Positions 8,733 through 17,510 of a stretch of DNA of 64,000 nucleotides are shown piece after piece (positions within the stretch are counted from its first letter, which is position 1; each line of letters begins with the position of its first letter). A program made the position numbers and the translations under genes. The notes under the pieces were generated by a model. The model worked only from the letters and a program-made list of their open reading frames with translations. It made no database searches and had not been told where the DNA came from. Location: the NCBI GenBank assembly GCA_963778165.1, contig CAVZTE010000007.1, positions 372,001 to 436,000 of the forward strand, written 5' to 3'. The DNA comes from Bog-756 sp963778165. Lineage in GTDB: Bacteria > Actinomycetota > Acidimicrobiia > Acidimicrobiales > RAAP-2.

Positions 8733-10760
8733 TCATTCCACGGCGAATTTGGTCGACGTGATCGCACTCCCAAGTGGAGTGGTGACTGTGATGTAGCCGG
8801 TCGTGGCCCCCGCCGGCACCTCCACGGTGATCTTCGTGGAGGTGTCGCTGGTGACGGTGCCCTCTCTCCCGGTGCTACTGCCTAGCGGGCCGCCGCCTGA
8901 GCCATCGAAGGTCACATGAGCAGTGAGAAGGTTGGTTCCAGTGATGGTCACCACCGTGCCGGGTGGACCCGACGACGGGGTGAATCCGGTGATGGTGGGT
9001 CCCGCATCTGTGAACTTGGTGGCGCTGGTCGCGTTCCCATTGTCTAGTGTCGCGACTTCGATGTAGCCGGTCGTGGCACCCGTCGGTACCTTGACTGTGA
9101 TCTTCGTGGACGTGTCGCTAGTGAAGTTGCTCATTATGCCGTTGAAGGTCACCCCGTTTGCACTGTTGAGGTGTGTCCCGGTAATGGTTACCACCGTGCC
9201 GGGTGGACCCGACGACGGGGTGAATCCGGTGATGGTGGCTCCTGTGTAGGTGAATTGGGTGGCGCTCGTCGCAACCCCTCCGGGAGTAATGACTTTGATG
9301 TCGCCGGTGGTGGCACCCGTGGGCACCTCCGCCGTGACTTTTGTGGACGAGCAGACATTTCTCGAATCGAAAGTACAGAGGTTCGTGCCCGCTTTGCCAT
9401 GGAAGGACACCTCAGTTACACCGTCGAGGTTGGTGCCAGTGATGGTCACCACCGTGCCGGGTGGGCCAGACGTCGGGGTGAATTTGGTGATGGTGGGTGA
9501 GCCGAATGAGATAGCGAATTTGGTCGACGTGATCGCACTCCCAAGTGGAGTGGTGACTGTGATGTAGCCGGTCGTGGCCCCCGCCGGCACCTCCACGGTG
9601 ATCTTCGTGGAGGTGTCGCTGGTGACGGTGCCCTCTCTCCCGGTGCTACTGCCTAGCGGGCCGCCGCCTGAGCCATCGAAGGTCACATGAGCAGTGAGAA
9701 GGTTGGTTCCAGTGATGGTCACCACCGTGCCGGGTGGACCCGACGACGGGGTGAATCCGGTGATGGTGGGTCCCGCATCTGTGAACTTGGTGGCGCTGGT
9801 CGCGTTCCCATTGTCTAGTGTCGCGACTTCGATGTAGCCGGTCGTGGCACCCGTCGGTACCTTGACTGTGATCTTCGTGGACGTGTCGCTAGTGAAGTTG
9901 CTCATTATGCCGTTGAAGGTCACCCCGTTTGCACTGTTGAGGTGTGTCCCGGTAATGGTTACCACCGTGCCGGGTGGACCCGACGACGGGGTGAATCCGG
10001 TGATGGTGGCTCCTGTGTAGGTGAATTGGGTGGCGCTCGTCGCAACCCCTCCGGGAGTAATGACTTTGATGTCGCCGGTGGTGGCACCCGTGGGCACCTC
10101 CGCCGTGACTTTTGTGGACGAGCAGACATTTCTGGAATCGAAAGTACAGAGGTTCGTGCCCGCTTTGCCATGGAAGGACACCTCAGTTACACCGTCGAGG
10201 TTGGTGCCAGTGATGGTCACCACCGTGCCGGGTGGGCCAGACGACGGGGTGAATTTGGTGATGGTGGGCCCACTATCGGCCACGCAGGCGGCAATGCTGG
10301 TCGAACCCGAATTCGGATTGGTCGTTCCCGTCGGGCACGGGGTGGGTGCTGTAGCTCCGGTGATGGGGACGTAGGTGTTGGGTGGCGCCAAGGTGCAGGC
10401 CGTCGCTCCTGAGGTTGGGGCGTAGCTACCCGCCGCACATGGGGCTGCCGATGACGCCCCACTGGTGGCGATGTAGTGACCGGGGGGCGCAGGCGAACAG
10501 CTTGCTGCCCCACTTGTCGCACTGAACGATCCGGCTGAGCAGGGCGTCTCCTCACTTGAGCCACTCAACGCGACCGCGCTCCCCGGGTCTGCCGGAATAC
10601 AGCTGGCTGCGCCTGAGTTGGGATTGTACGTGCCTGGATCACAAGGGGTAGCGGAGGTCGCCCCGGTCGAAGAGACGGCATAACCCGGAGGAGCTGCGTT
10701 GCACGGCGTTCCTCCTGTGGCGCTGTAGTAGCCGGGTTGACACTGGGCGGCGACATCCAA
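8733..10760 (-). pseudogene. C-terminal part of a frameshifted secreted propeller-IPT protein
   Basis: This 675-codon frame holds Cys-rich GCC2/GCC3 (ephrin-receptor-like) modules, recognisable as PGYY/PGTY-x-P-x-S-G-x-x-x-C repeats over about residues 1-165. Six IPT/TIG immunoglobulin-like domains follow, each opening with ITxFTPSSGPPGTVVTITGT. It has no signal peptide and no ATG or GTG start; the only available start is TTG at 10760. The preceding frame ends in unrelated sequence exactly here, so this is the downstream half of the gene starting at 12015, separated by a one-base shift near 10767. Removing one T from GTCTTTCACC joins the two as V-F-T-L-D-V. It ends without a visible cell-wall anchor. 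Confidence 0.7.
8743..10269 (-). repeat. 771-bp tandem duplication of three IPT domains
   Basis: Positions 8743-9498 repeat at 9514-10269 with an offset of 771 bases (257 codons). I noted only two differences between the copies: C versus G in TCT[C/G]GAATC, and T versus A in CAGACG[T/A]CGGGG. Each copy encodes three successive IPT/TIG domains, so the duplication keeps frame and domain boundaries. Such identity points to a recent duplication or ongoing gene conversion. Confidence 0.95.
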
Positions 10761-12015
10761 GGTGAAAGACCAAATTCACGGAGTCACCCAGTGAATCCGA
10801 TACGTTCCCTGACACCGTGTAGGTGTCTGGAGTCGTGTTGGACGGGGCCGAGACTGCCCCACTTGAGCTCACGGTGACCGGGGACGGACCGCTGGTGGTC
10901 GTCCAGGCGAGAGCTCCTCCACCGCTGGGCTCATTAGATACAGTCAGTTGATTCGAGTATGCGGTGCCTGCCACGACGGCGTCTGAGACGGGTGGTCCCT
11001 GGATGAGGCTGATCGGGACTTCCGGTGAAATCACCGATACGGTGCCGCCAAAGCTGGTCACGTAGGCGGCGCCCGTAGTTGGATCGACGGCGATGGCGAG
11101 TGGATTGCCACCGACCCCGACGGTGGTGGCTATGGCATTGGTGGTCCCATCGATGATTGAGATGGTTCCGTCAAAGCTGGCCACGAAGATCGTGTCGCGT
11201 GCCGGGTCGACGGCCACACTTTCTGGAACGTCGCCTGCCCCGACCGTGGAAGTGACGCTATCAGTGGCTTCATCGATCACCGACATGGTGTTGTCGTTCT
11301 GATTGGTCACGTAGGCAGTGCCGGTAGTCGGGTCGACGGCCACTGACAGTGGATAGCTGCCCACTCCGATGGTCGCCTTGACTGCGTTGGTGGTCTCGTC
11401 GATGACCGACACCGTGTCACTTTGTTGGTTGGCCACAAAGACGTTGCCGGTGGTCGGGTCGACGGCTACCGCATCCGGATAAATGCCCACGTAGATAGTG
11501 GCCGCGACGGCGTCGGTGGATTCATCGATCACCGACACTGTATCGGAGCCCGCGTTGGCCACGTAGACGGTGCCGGTCGTCGGGTCGACGGCTACGGCGT
11601 CTGGATAGAGGCCCCCATCGTCGATGGTGGCGGTGACGCCGTCGGTGGTTCCGTCGATCACCGACACGGTGCCGTCACCTTCGTTGGGGACAAAGACAGT
11701 ATCGGTGGTTGGGTCGACGGCAACCGACACAGGGAAGCTACCCACCCCCACGGTCCCGGTGACAGTGTCCGTGGTCCCATCGATCACCGACACGGTTCCA
11801 GCGCCTTCGCTGGGCACAAAGACAGTATCGGTGGCTGGATCAACGGCCACCGCATAGGGATAGCTACCCACTCCGACTGTGGCGGTGACGGCATAGTTGG
11901 TTGTTGCCGCGGCCGGAAGGGCCGGCAGGTCGACGACCGAGGTAGCCAGTGCACCCCCTAGCAACAACGATCCGGCCAGCACCGCTCGGAACCCTCGATG
12001 AACTCGGCTGCTCAT
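10639..12015 (-). pseudogene. N-terminal part: secreted seven-bladed YVTN beta-propeller
   Basis: Starts at ATG 12015 with GAGGTG upstream and a Sec signal peptide (AVLAGSLLLGGALATS, Ala-rich cleavage region). Seven consecutive repeats of about 42 residues follow with the core PxAVAVDPTTGTVYVAN and a VSVIDGTT turn, the signature of a seven-bladed YVTN/NHL-type propeller. A short Ig-like stretch leads into VNLVFHL, after which the frame turns to nonsense before the stop at 10639. The real continuation is the frame at 8733-10760. The intact product would be a surface or secreted adhesion-type protein of about 1,100 residues. Confidence 0.7.
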
Positions 12016-13340
12016 TGGGAACGCACCTCGCCTCTCATTTCCACTGCCGCCTACCGCGTGCAAGTTTTTAACACGGGGTGCCCGGCTCGGGCAATCGACT
12101 TTCTCCGAGCTGATTCGGACGCCGGTTTCGGGTGCTCAATCAGACCGACGTCATTCATTCGGCACCGTGCAAGGCGTGTTCGAGAGACGCATCGACAACT
12201 CTGACTCCATTGGAGTTCGGCAGCAGCGTTAGGTGAACGATCTCGAAATCCGGGGTTCCCAGGGGTCGGTGTTTCCAACTCGGAGGGGCCGATGGCCCAA
12301 TCACCTCGCATACAAGTTCTTGCTACGTGGAGCGCTCCGCTCACGCCGGAGACATTTGTCAGAGGCAACACTGCTCTTTGGAGCGAGCCGTCAGCTCTTG
12401 GAGGACATGGGATTGCTGTGCGAGCTTCTTGAGGATGAACTGCGTAAGAGTGAACTTGTGTGGGTCCGCGCTGGTATGGGTGAGGAGTTAGGCAAAAGCC
12501 TTCGAGCGAAGTCGGCATCTGTCACTCGCGGATGTCATTGCGGTCGCCTTAGGTAGTGGGCCGGTGAGCACGCGTGGTTTGTGGGAATGACGCGTCGACT
12601 GTTCCTAAACTGTCACCCTCTCAATCTGGACTGAGTCTGTTCAGCGACGGGATGCCCCCCATGTGCTGTTGAGTGGCCCGCGACGACCGCGAGGAGTGAA
12701 CAGGTTGGGATCTCCCTGGTGCTTCCTCACCCGTACTTGTTTCGGGTCACTGCCAGGGCTGGCTGACACCGGCGACGCTCCGACAAGGGGTTCGAGCATC
12801 GCTTTTTGCCTTGGTCGAGAATCGCTAATGAAATACAGCCTCTGACCCGAAATTGTCATTCCGACAACATCGGTGGAGATGATGGGACTCGAACCCTCGA
12901 CCCTCTGCTTGCAAAGGGGATCTCTCGGTTTGCCCACTGTCTCTGAGTGTGGATACCAGTCGCCTAGTTCTTGTTCAGACGTGGTTGCCGTGCGGATCCA
13001 TGAGATCGACTTCGACTGGCGGCGACAGATGTCGACGGGTTTTGTAGGGGCGGATGTAGGGACAGGATCGGTGGCACGGAAGCTATTGCGACGGTAGCGC
13101 CATCATATGGACTGAAAGCGCCCCATCCCGCCACGTTTGGGCGATGCCAATAGCCGATGAGTGTCCGAAGTCGTGATGCGCAAACGGTACGCTGGCAGGC
13201 AGAGAGCCGGGAAGTCTGGTCGGCAGGTCAAAGTTTCGCATCCCCGAGGAGCTGCTGAACGTGTCTCACCTGAGCAGGCCCAGGAGGCTTGGGCACTCTC
13301 ACCCGTGGTGGCGTGCGACCTGTCGGGCCGGCGTTTCCGG
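12016..13340. other. Gene-poor gap with a tRNA-derived repeat
   Basis: About 1.3 kb without a convincing gene. Candidate frames at plus 12233-12556 (107 codons, helical, rich in Leu, Arg and Glu) and minus 12051-12518 overlap each other and match nothing I know. The tRNA-Ala fragment at 12872-12916 lies here. The leader before the exchanger gene (13160-13340) has small hairpins, such as GCCCA/TGGGC at 13278-13294, but no riboswitch class that I recognise. Confidence 0.45.
12872..12916 (-). repeat. Direct repeat of tRNA-Ala 3' half, putative attachment remnant
   Basis: These 45 bases match positions 23599-23643, the part of the tRNA-Ala gene from the CCA end through the T arm to the anticodon loop. 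There are only two mismatches (12897 and 12904). The orientation is the same and the offset is 10,727 bases. Sequence beyond the anticodon loop differs. A 3'-half tRNA copy at the far end of a segment is what site-specific integration into a tRNA gene leaves behind. Confidence 0.75.
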
Positions 13341-14342
13341 ATGACCACCGGAACCTCCTTGCTCGTCTTCTTCATAGGGGCTGTCATAAGCCTGGGCACA
13401 AGCTGGGTGCTCGTTTCACGCCTCGAACGGGTCGGGGATCGGCTCGGCCTGTCCGAGGGGCTCCTGGGAATGGTGGCCGCCGTGGCCGCCGATGCCCCCG
13501 AGATCACGGCCTCCATCACCGCACTTGCCCATCACCAGGCCACGATCGGTGCCGGGGTGGTTCTTGGCTCGAACGTGTTCAACCTCGCAGCCCTTCTCGG
13601 GCTTGGAGCGGTTGTCGCTGGTCATATCGAACTGCATCGGAAGGTGGTTGTCTTCGGCGGAACCATCGCCATGTTGGTCGCAGTGGTCTGCCTTTTCACC
13701 GTTGGAGGCCAACTGCCTCCCACCGGGGGACTTACCCTCGTCATCGCCATCCTGGTTCCCTACACCGTCCTGCTTGGTGCGCACCGCACCATCCTTGGGC
13801 GGTTCGACCTCACTCCGAGGTTGTCGGCTTGGCTTCATGACGCCATCGTCGAAGAGGAAACCGAACTCGAAGAAGCCATCCACCCTAAGCGTGGTACCGG
13901 CGGTGACGCCCTGGTAGCTGTTGCCGCCCTAGGCGTGGTCATCGCAGCTTCAATCGCCATGGAGCGAGGAGCAGCTTCGCTCGGTGCTCACTTCGCCGTC
14001 CCAGAAATCGTTATTGGTGGCCTCGTCCTCGCCGCCGTGACCAGCCTGCCCAACGCGGTGTCGGCCATTTACTTGGCTCGCCGCGGTCGTGGTGCCGCGG
14101 CATTGAGCACCGCGCTGAATTCAAATTCGCTCAACGTCGCCGCCGGATTACTGATCCCGGCTGCGATCCTCGGTTTGGCCAATCCGTCCGCATCGGGTCT
14201 TCTTGTCGCAGGCTGGTATCTGGGATTGACAGCCCTGACGTTGGGGCTCGCCTATTGCGGGCGCGGGCTACGTCGCGGGTCAGGAGCTCTGATAATTGGC
14301 TTCTACGTCTTGTTCGTTGTTCTACTTCTTGCGACGACTTAA
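13341..14342 (+). CDS. CaCA-superfamily cation (Na+/Ca2+) exchanger
   Basis: A 333-residue polytopic membrane protein with two homologous halves. Each carries an alpha repeat: AAVAADAPEITASI and GSNVFNLAALLGLG in the first, VLAAVTSLPNAVSAIY and NSNSLNVAAGLL in the second. These helices hold the ion-binding acidic and Asn residues typical of YrbG/NCX-like exchangers. Here the second repeat has LPN where the usual acidic residue sits. The central cytoplasmic loop EEETELEEAI is acidic. ATG at 13341 is chosen because the preceding 60 codons encode no hydrophobic or family sequence. A solute antiporter role is likely; the exact ions are uncertain. Confidence 0.75.
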   Translation: MTTGTSLLVFFIGAVISLGTSWVLVSRLERVGDRLGLSEGLLGMVAAVAADAPEITASITALAHHQATIGAGVVLGSNVFNLAALLGLGAVVAGHIELHRKVVVFGGTIAMLVAVVCLFTVGGQLPPTGGLTLVIAILVPYTVLLGAHRTILGRFDLTPRLSAWLHDAIVEEETELEEAIHPKRGTGGDALVAVAALGVVIAASIAMERGAASLGAHFAVPEIVIGGLVLAAVTSLPNAVSAIYLARRGRGAAALSTALNSNSLNVAAGLLIPAAILGLANPSASGLLVAGWYLGLTALTLGLAYCGRGLRRGSGALIIGFYVLFVVLLLATT

Positions 14343-14507
14343 TGGAATTAAGGGACTCAGTATTTCGTTGCCGATTGGATGATCCTGGCCGCCCAAAGTT
14401 TGCAATGGGACCATTAGGATTGCTACTCCCTCAACCGGGACCAACGGGCGTGACTTTGTGCCGCCATCGACACCTGACCCCTTCCCCGCGGTCTGAGCCG
14501 GCATCGG

Positions 14508-16595
14508 TCACGGACCCTCGGACACAGTCCGACCATGATCTGCCTCGGGGACGAGCGATGCGGGAGCGGAGAGGAATCGGAAGGCCTCAATGTCTTCGGG
14601 TGTCCCAATGAGGACCAGCTCATCCCCATCTTCGAGCACGGTGGTCCCATCGGGCACGACCAGATCTCTCCGCCGTTGAATGGTTGTGACGATGATGCTG
14701 ATCGGCAATCCAGCTTTTCGAAGCGTCTGCCCCACCAAGGGTGACCGTTCCTCTATAAGCACACGGTCTGAGCCGTTTTCGTCGCCTTCATTCATTCGCT
14801 GCAGGCTGGCGAGAAGTCCAAGCCGATAGCCCCTCACCACGTCCGACGTGGCGATCGTCCCGACGACCCTTCGATCTGCGTCGAGGACCGACACCCAGTG
14901 CTGGGCGGAAGTAGTCATCGCATCTAGGGCCACGTCGAGATGAGCTGACTCCAGTGTCGTGGCCGCAGTCACGTCCACGAGTGATTCGAGTCGCAACTCC
15001 GAACCCGCTTTCACCTCGTCAAGACGAAGGAGCGAGACAGTTCCTTCGAATCGGCCCTCTCCGTCCACAACCGGTGCACCTGAGAGCCCGTGCTGGAGGA
15101 GTTCCCGACGGGCGGCCGCTGTGGGGCTCCCGCCCGCAATAACCAGCCGAGGGGGCGCCATGGCCTCGGCGACGGGGACGCCGGCCAAGACGGGCATCCC
15201 CATGAGGAGCCGCTGGGCCGGGGCATCGGCTCGAGATCTGAGTTGACTGCGGTAGATGGTGTCGTCGCTGCGGCGGACGATGAACCACGCCAGCCCTACG
15301 GCGATCATGGCCGGTCCAAGGATGGAAAGGCTTCCGGTCATCTCGGCCACCATCAGCATCACGGCCAGAGGTGCTCGGGAGATACCGCCGAAACAGCACA
15401 TCATACCGATGATCACGTAGGGCGCAGGATTGTGACCCATGGAAGGAACGATGGGTTCGAAGAGCCGCCAGACCGAGGCGCCGACGAACGCACCGATGAC
15501 AAGTCCGGGACCGAAGATCCCTCCCGATCCGCCCGAGCCAATGGAAAGCCCGGTGGCCACGATTCGGGCGAAGGGCAGGATCAGGACTATCCACAATGGG
15601 AGGGTCAGGAGCTGATGGCCCAGCCCCTGCTGGATCCATCCGTAGCCGGTCCCAAGCACTTCGGGTATGGCGAGGGCGATGAATCCGACGATGACTCCCC
15701 CGATCGCAGGCTTGATCCAGCGGGGGAGGTTCAGCCGCCCAAAGAGATCCGAGATTCCATAGAAGCTCTTGGCGTACAGGAGGCCGACCAGCCCGCCGAG
15801 GACTCCGATCAGTGCAAACCAAGGCAGGTCAGCAGGATCGGTGAAGTGGTAACTGCCGGCGAAGCCAAAGATCGGCGTGAATCCGACCGCTGCCCCGAAG
15901 ATGACGTAGCCGACCAACGAGGCCACGAAGCTGGGAAGCAAGGCTTCGGAATCGAAATCATCTCGGTAGAGGATCTCAGTGGCCAGGACAGCACCGCCGA
16001 GTGGCGCACCGAAGATGGCGCCGATCCCTGAACCGATCCCGGTGACCACGGCGATGCGAGCGTCGGCCGGGCTGAGATCGAGCTCTCGGGCTAGCAGGGA
16101 AGCGAACCCCGCGCTGATCTGTCCGGTAGGGCCTTCCCGACCTCCTGACCCTCCCGAGCCGATGGTGAGGGCCGACGCTACGATTTTGACGATCACGGCG
16201 CGAAAGCGAATGCCCCGAGGATTGTGATGCACCGCTGAGATGGCGGCGTCGGTGCCATGGCCCTCCGCCTCTGGAGCGAATCGAAAGACGAGGATTGCCC
16301 CGAGCAGTGCCCCCAACCCGACAACCAGGGGAAGTGCCCAGGGCCGGGTAAAGGAGGCCGACGCCCGTTGACCGCCCTCGCCCAACGGGGTGGGCACGTG
16401 GTATCCGGCAAGGGTGCCGAGGAAGAAGTGTGTCGAGGCCAGCAGCGCCTCATAGAACACGATGGCACCGACTCCGGCCATCGTTCCGATCAGTAGGCCT
16501 AGAATTAGCCACTTCTGCAGGTAGGACGCACTACCAAGCCAGCGCCCAGCGCGAGCCATTATGGCTCGCCACGAGGTCCTGGCGAAGACGGTCAT
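14508..16595 (-). CDS. ClC chloride channel/transporter with CBS pair and TrkA-C domain
   Basis: A 695-residue ClC family membrane protein. The selectivity signatures GSGGSGGREGP (residues 146-156, with E154 as the gating glutamate position) and the second-half GSGGSGGIFGP are present, and the Glu suggests Cl-/H+ exchange. The membrane core is followed by two CBS motifs (about residues 470-590), then a C-terminal TrkA-C/RCK-type domain (EERSPLVGQTLRKAGLP ... DGDELVLIGTPEDI) that usually binds a nucleotide or ion. It lies 17 bases downstream of the MarR gene in the same direction and probably shares its transcript. Confidence 0.92.
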   Translation of the reverse strand: MTVFARTSWRAIMARAGRWLGSASYLQKWLILGLLIGTMAGVGAIVFYEALLASTHFFLGTLAGYHVPTPLGEGGQRASASFTRPWALPLVVGLGALLGAILVFRFAPEAEGHGTDAAISAVHHNPRGIRFRAVIVKIVASALTIGSGGSGGREGPTGQISAGFASLLARELDLSPADARIAVVTGIGSGIGAIFGAPLGGAVLATEILYRDDFDSEALLPSFVASLVGYVIFGAAVGFTPIFGFAGSYHFTDPADLPWFALIGVLGGLVGLLYAKSFYGISDLFGRLNLPRWIKPAIGGVIVGFIALAIPEVLGTGYGWIQQGLGHQLLTLPLWIVLILPFARIVATGLSIGSGGSGGIFGPGLVIGAFVGASVWRLFEPIVPSMGHNPAPYVIIGMMCCFGGISRAPLAVMLMVAEMTGSLSILGPAMIAVGLAWFIVRRSDDTIYRSQLRSRADAPAQRLLMGMPVLAGVPVAEAMAPPRLVIAGGSPTAAARRELLQHGLSGAPVVDGEGRFEGTVSLLRLDEVKAGSELRLESLVDVTAATTLESAHLDVALDAMTTSAQHWVSVLDADRRVVGTIATSDVVRGYRLGLLASLQRMNEGDENGSDRVLIEERSPLVGQTLRKAGLPISIIVTTIQRRRDLVVPDGTTVLEDGDELVLIGTPEDIEAFRFLSAPASLVPEADHGRTVSEGP

Positions 16596-16612
16596 GGTGA
16601 CAGGCCGGCCAT

Positions 16613-17104
16613 CTACAGATCCCAGCCCGTTGACCAGTCCTGCTCGGGCACTTCGCCGGCAGCAGCGGTGAGACGTTGTAGTGAGTCGACCAACGCAGCC
16701 TGCTGCTCAGACGGAATCGCCTCCAAGAGCTGGGCGATCTCCGAACGCCTCCTCGTCGTCACAGCATCCACCAGCCCGTAGCCCTTCTTGGCAAGCGTTA
16801 GTCGGACGAGACGCCGATCACCCCGGGCGTGGCGACGGACGATCAAGCCCTTCTTGATCAGCCGATCGCACATCCGAGTGGCGGTCGGCGGTGTCACATC
16901 GACCGCTTCAGCGAGTTCGGCCAGGCTCTGAGGACCACGGGAGGCCAAAACGACCAACGTCCGGTATTGCGTGAGCGTCACCTGCTCGGCCACGTCCCCG
17001 AGGGATCGAGCCGCAACGGCGACCAATACCCGGCTTGCACTCAGGACGGCATCGACGATGAGGTCCCGCGGGGACTCCACGGTGGTCTGTAGTTTCGAAG
17101 CCAT
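16613..17104 (-). CDS. MarR-family transcriptional regulator
   Basis: A 163-residue winged-helix repressor. The N-terminal dimer helix is followed by LTQYRTLVVLASRGPQSLAELAEAV, the recognition helix TPPTATRMCDRLIKKGLI, and the wing HARGDRRLVRLTLAKKG with the conserved D-R-R. The C-terminal helices complete the dimer. It is first gene of a two-gene unit with the ClC transporter, so it probably controls chloride or pH-linked transport through the operator-like site just upstream of its own start. The ligand is unknown. Confidence 0.9.
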   Translation of the reverse strand: MASKLQTTVESPRDLIVDAVLSASRVLVAVAARSLGDVAEQVTLTQYRTLVVLASRGPQSLAELAEAVDVTPPTATRMCDRLIKKGLIVRRHARGDRRLVRLTLAKKGYGLVDAVTTRRRSEIAQLLEAIPSEQQAALVDSLQRLTAAAGEVPEQDWSTGWDL

Positions 17105-17106
17105 AT

Positions 17107-17134
17107 GCTAATCATTGTAGTAGCTAATTAACAA
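17107..17134 (-). promoter_or_regulatory. Candidate MarR operator
   Basis: An AT-rich island immediately upstream of the marR start contains the imperfect palindrome TTGT-N12-ACAA (17115-17134, plus strand). It also holds two GCTAAT direct copies 16 bases apart (17107 and 17123), and a TACAAT box on the minus strand that could serve as -10. The layout fits autoregulation, but no binding data exist. Confidence 0.4.
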
Positions 17135-17510
17135 GGCTGATTGCTGTCGGAGATCTCACAGAGGATTCCTGTGCCGGACGTTTGGTTGCTTACTTATGCA
17201 AGCAGCATCTCGACGGGGGACCGAGTCGTGTTTACGTCGGGACGGACACTCTCCACGTCGTTTTGGTCTTCGGATCTCGGCCACCGGCTGCCCCCAGAGC
17301 CGTTAGGGACACTTCACCTGACCTCGGCCCACTGGACCTCCGAATGAGTGGGCATGCAGCGGGGACGCCGAGCTTGTCCACCGGACCGACGGTTGCACAC
17401 CACTAACCAGGGGATGTGTTTGGTTGGACGAATACGCCCCGGGAAGGAACGTTCTGATGGTTCGAACGACTCATTCCGACGTCGGTACATTCGATGCGCC
17501 CGTGCGAGGC
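17135..17510. other. Intergenic, no convincing gene
   Basis: About 375 bases between the GH2 gene 3' end and the marR promoter. I see no gene or RNA. Confidence 0.5.

Noticed and set aside
12051..12556. Overlapping frames on both strands (107 and 155 codons)
   Set aside because: Neither shows a recognisable family or a convincing start, and they exclude each other.
12872..12950. Second complete tRNA-Ala gene
   Set aside because: Only the 3' half up to the anticodon loop is kept; the 5' half sequence does not pair, so it is a fragment.
13160..13340. Possible riboswitch leader of the cation exchanger
   Set aside because: Small hairpins exist, but I could not match Mn2+, NiCo, Na+, Li+, cobalamin or c-di-AMP classes; a covariance search is needed.
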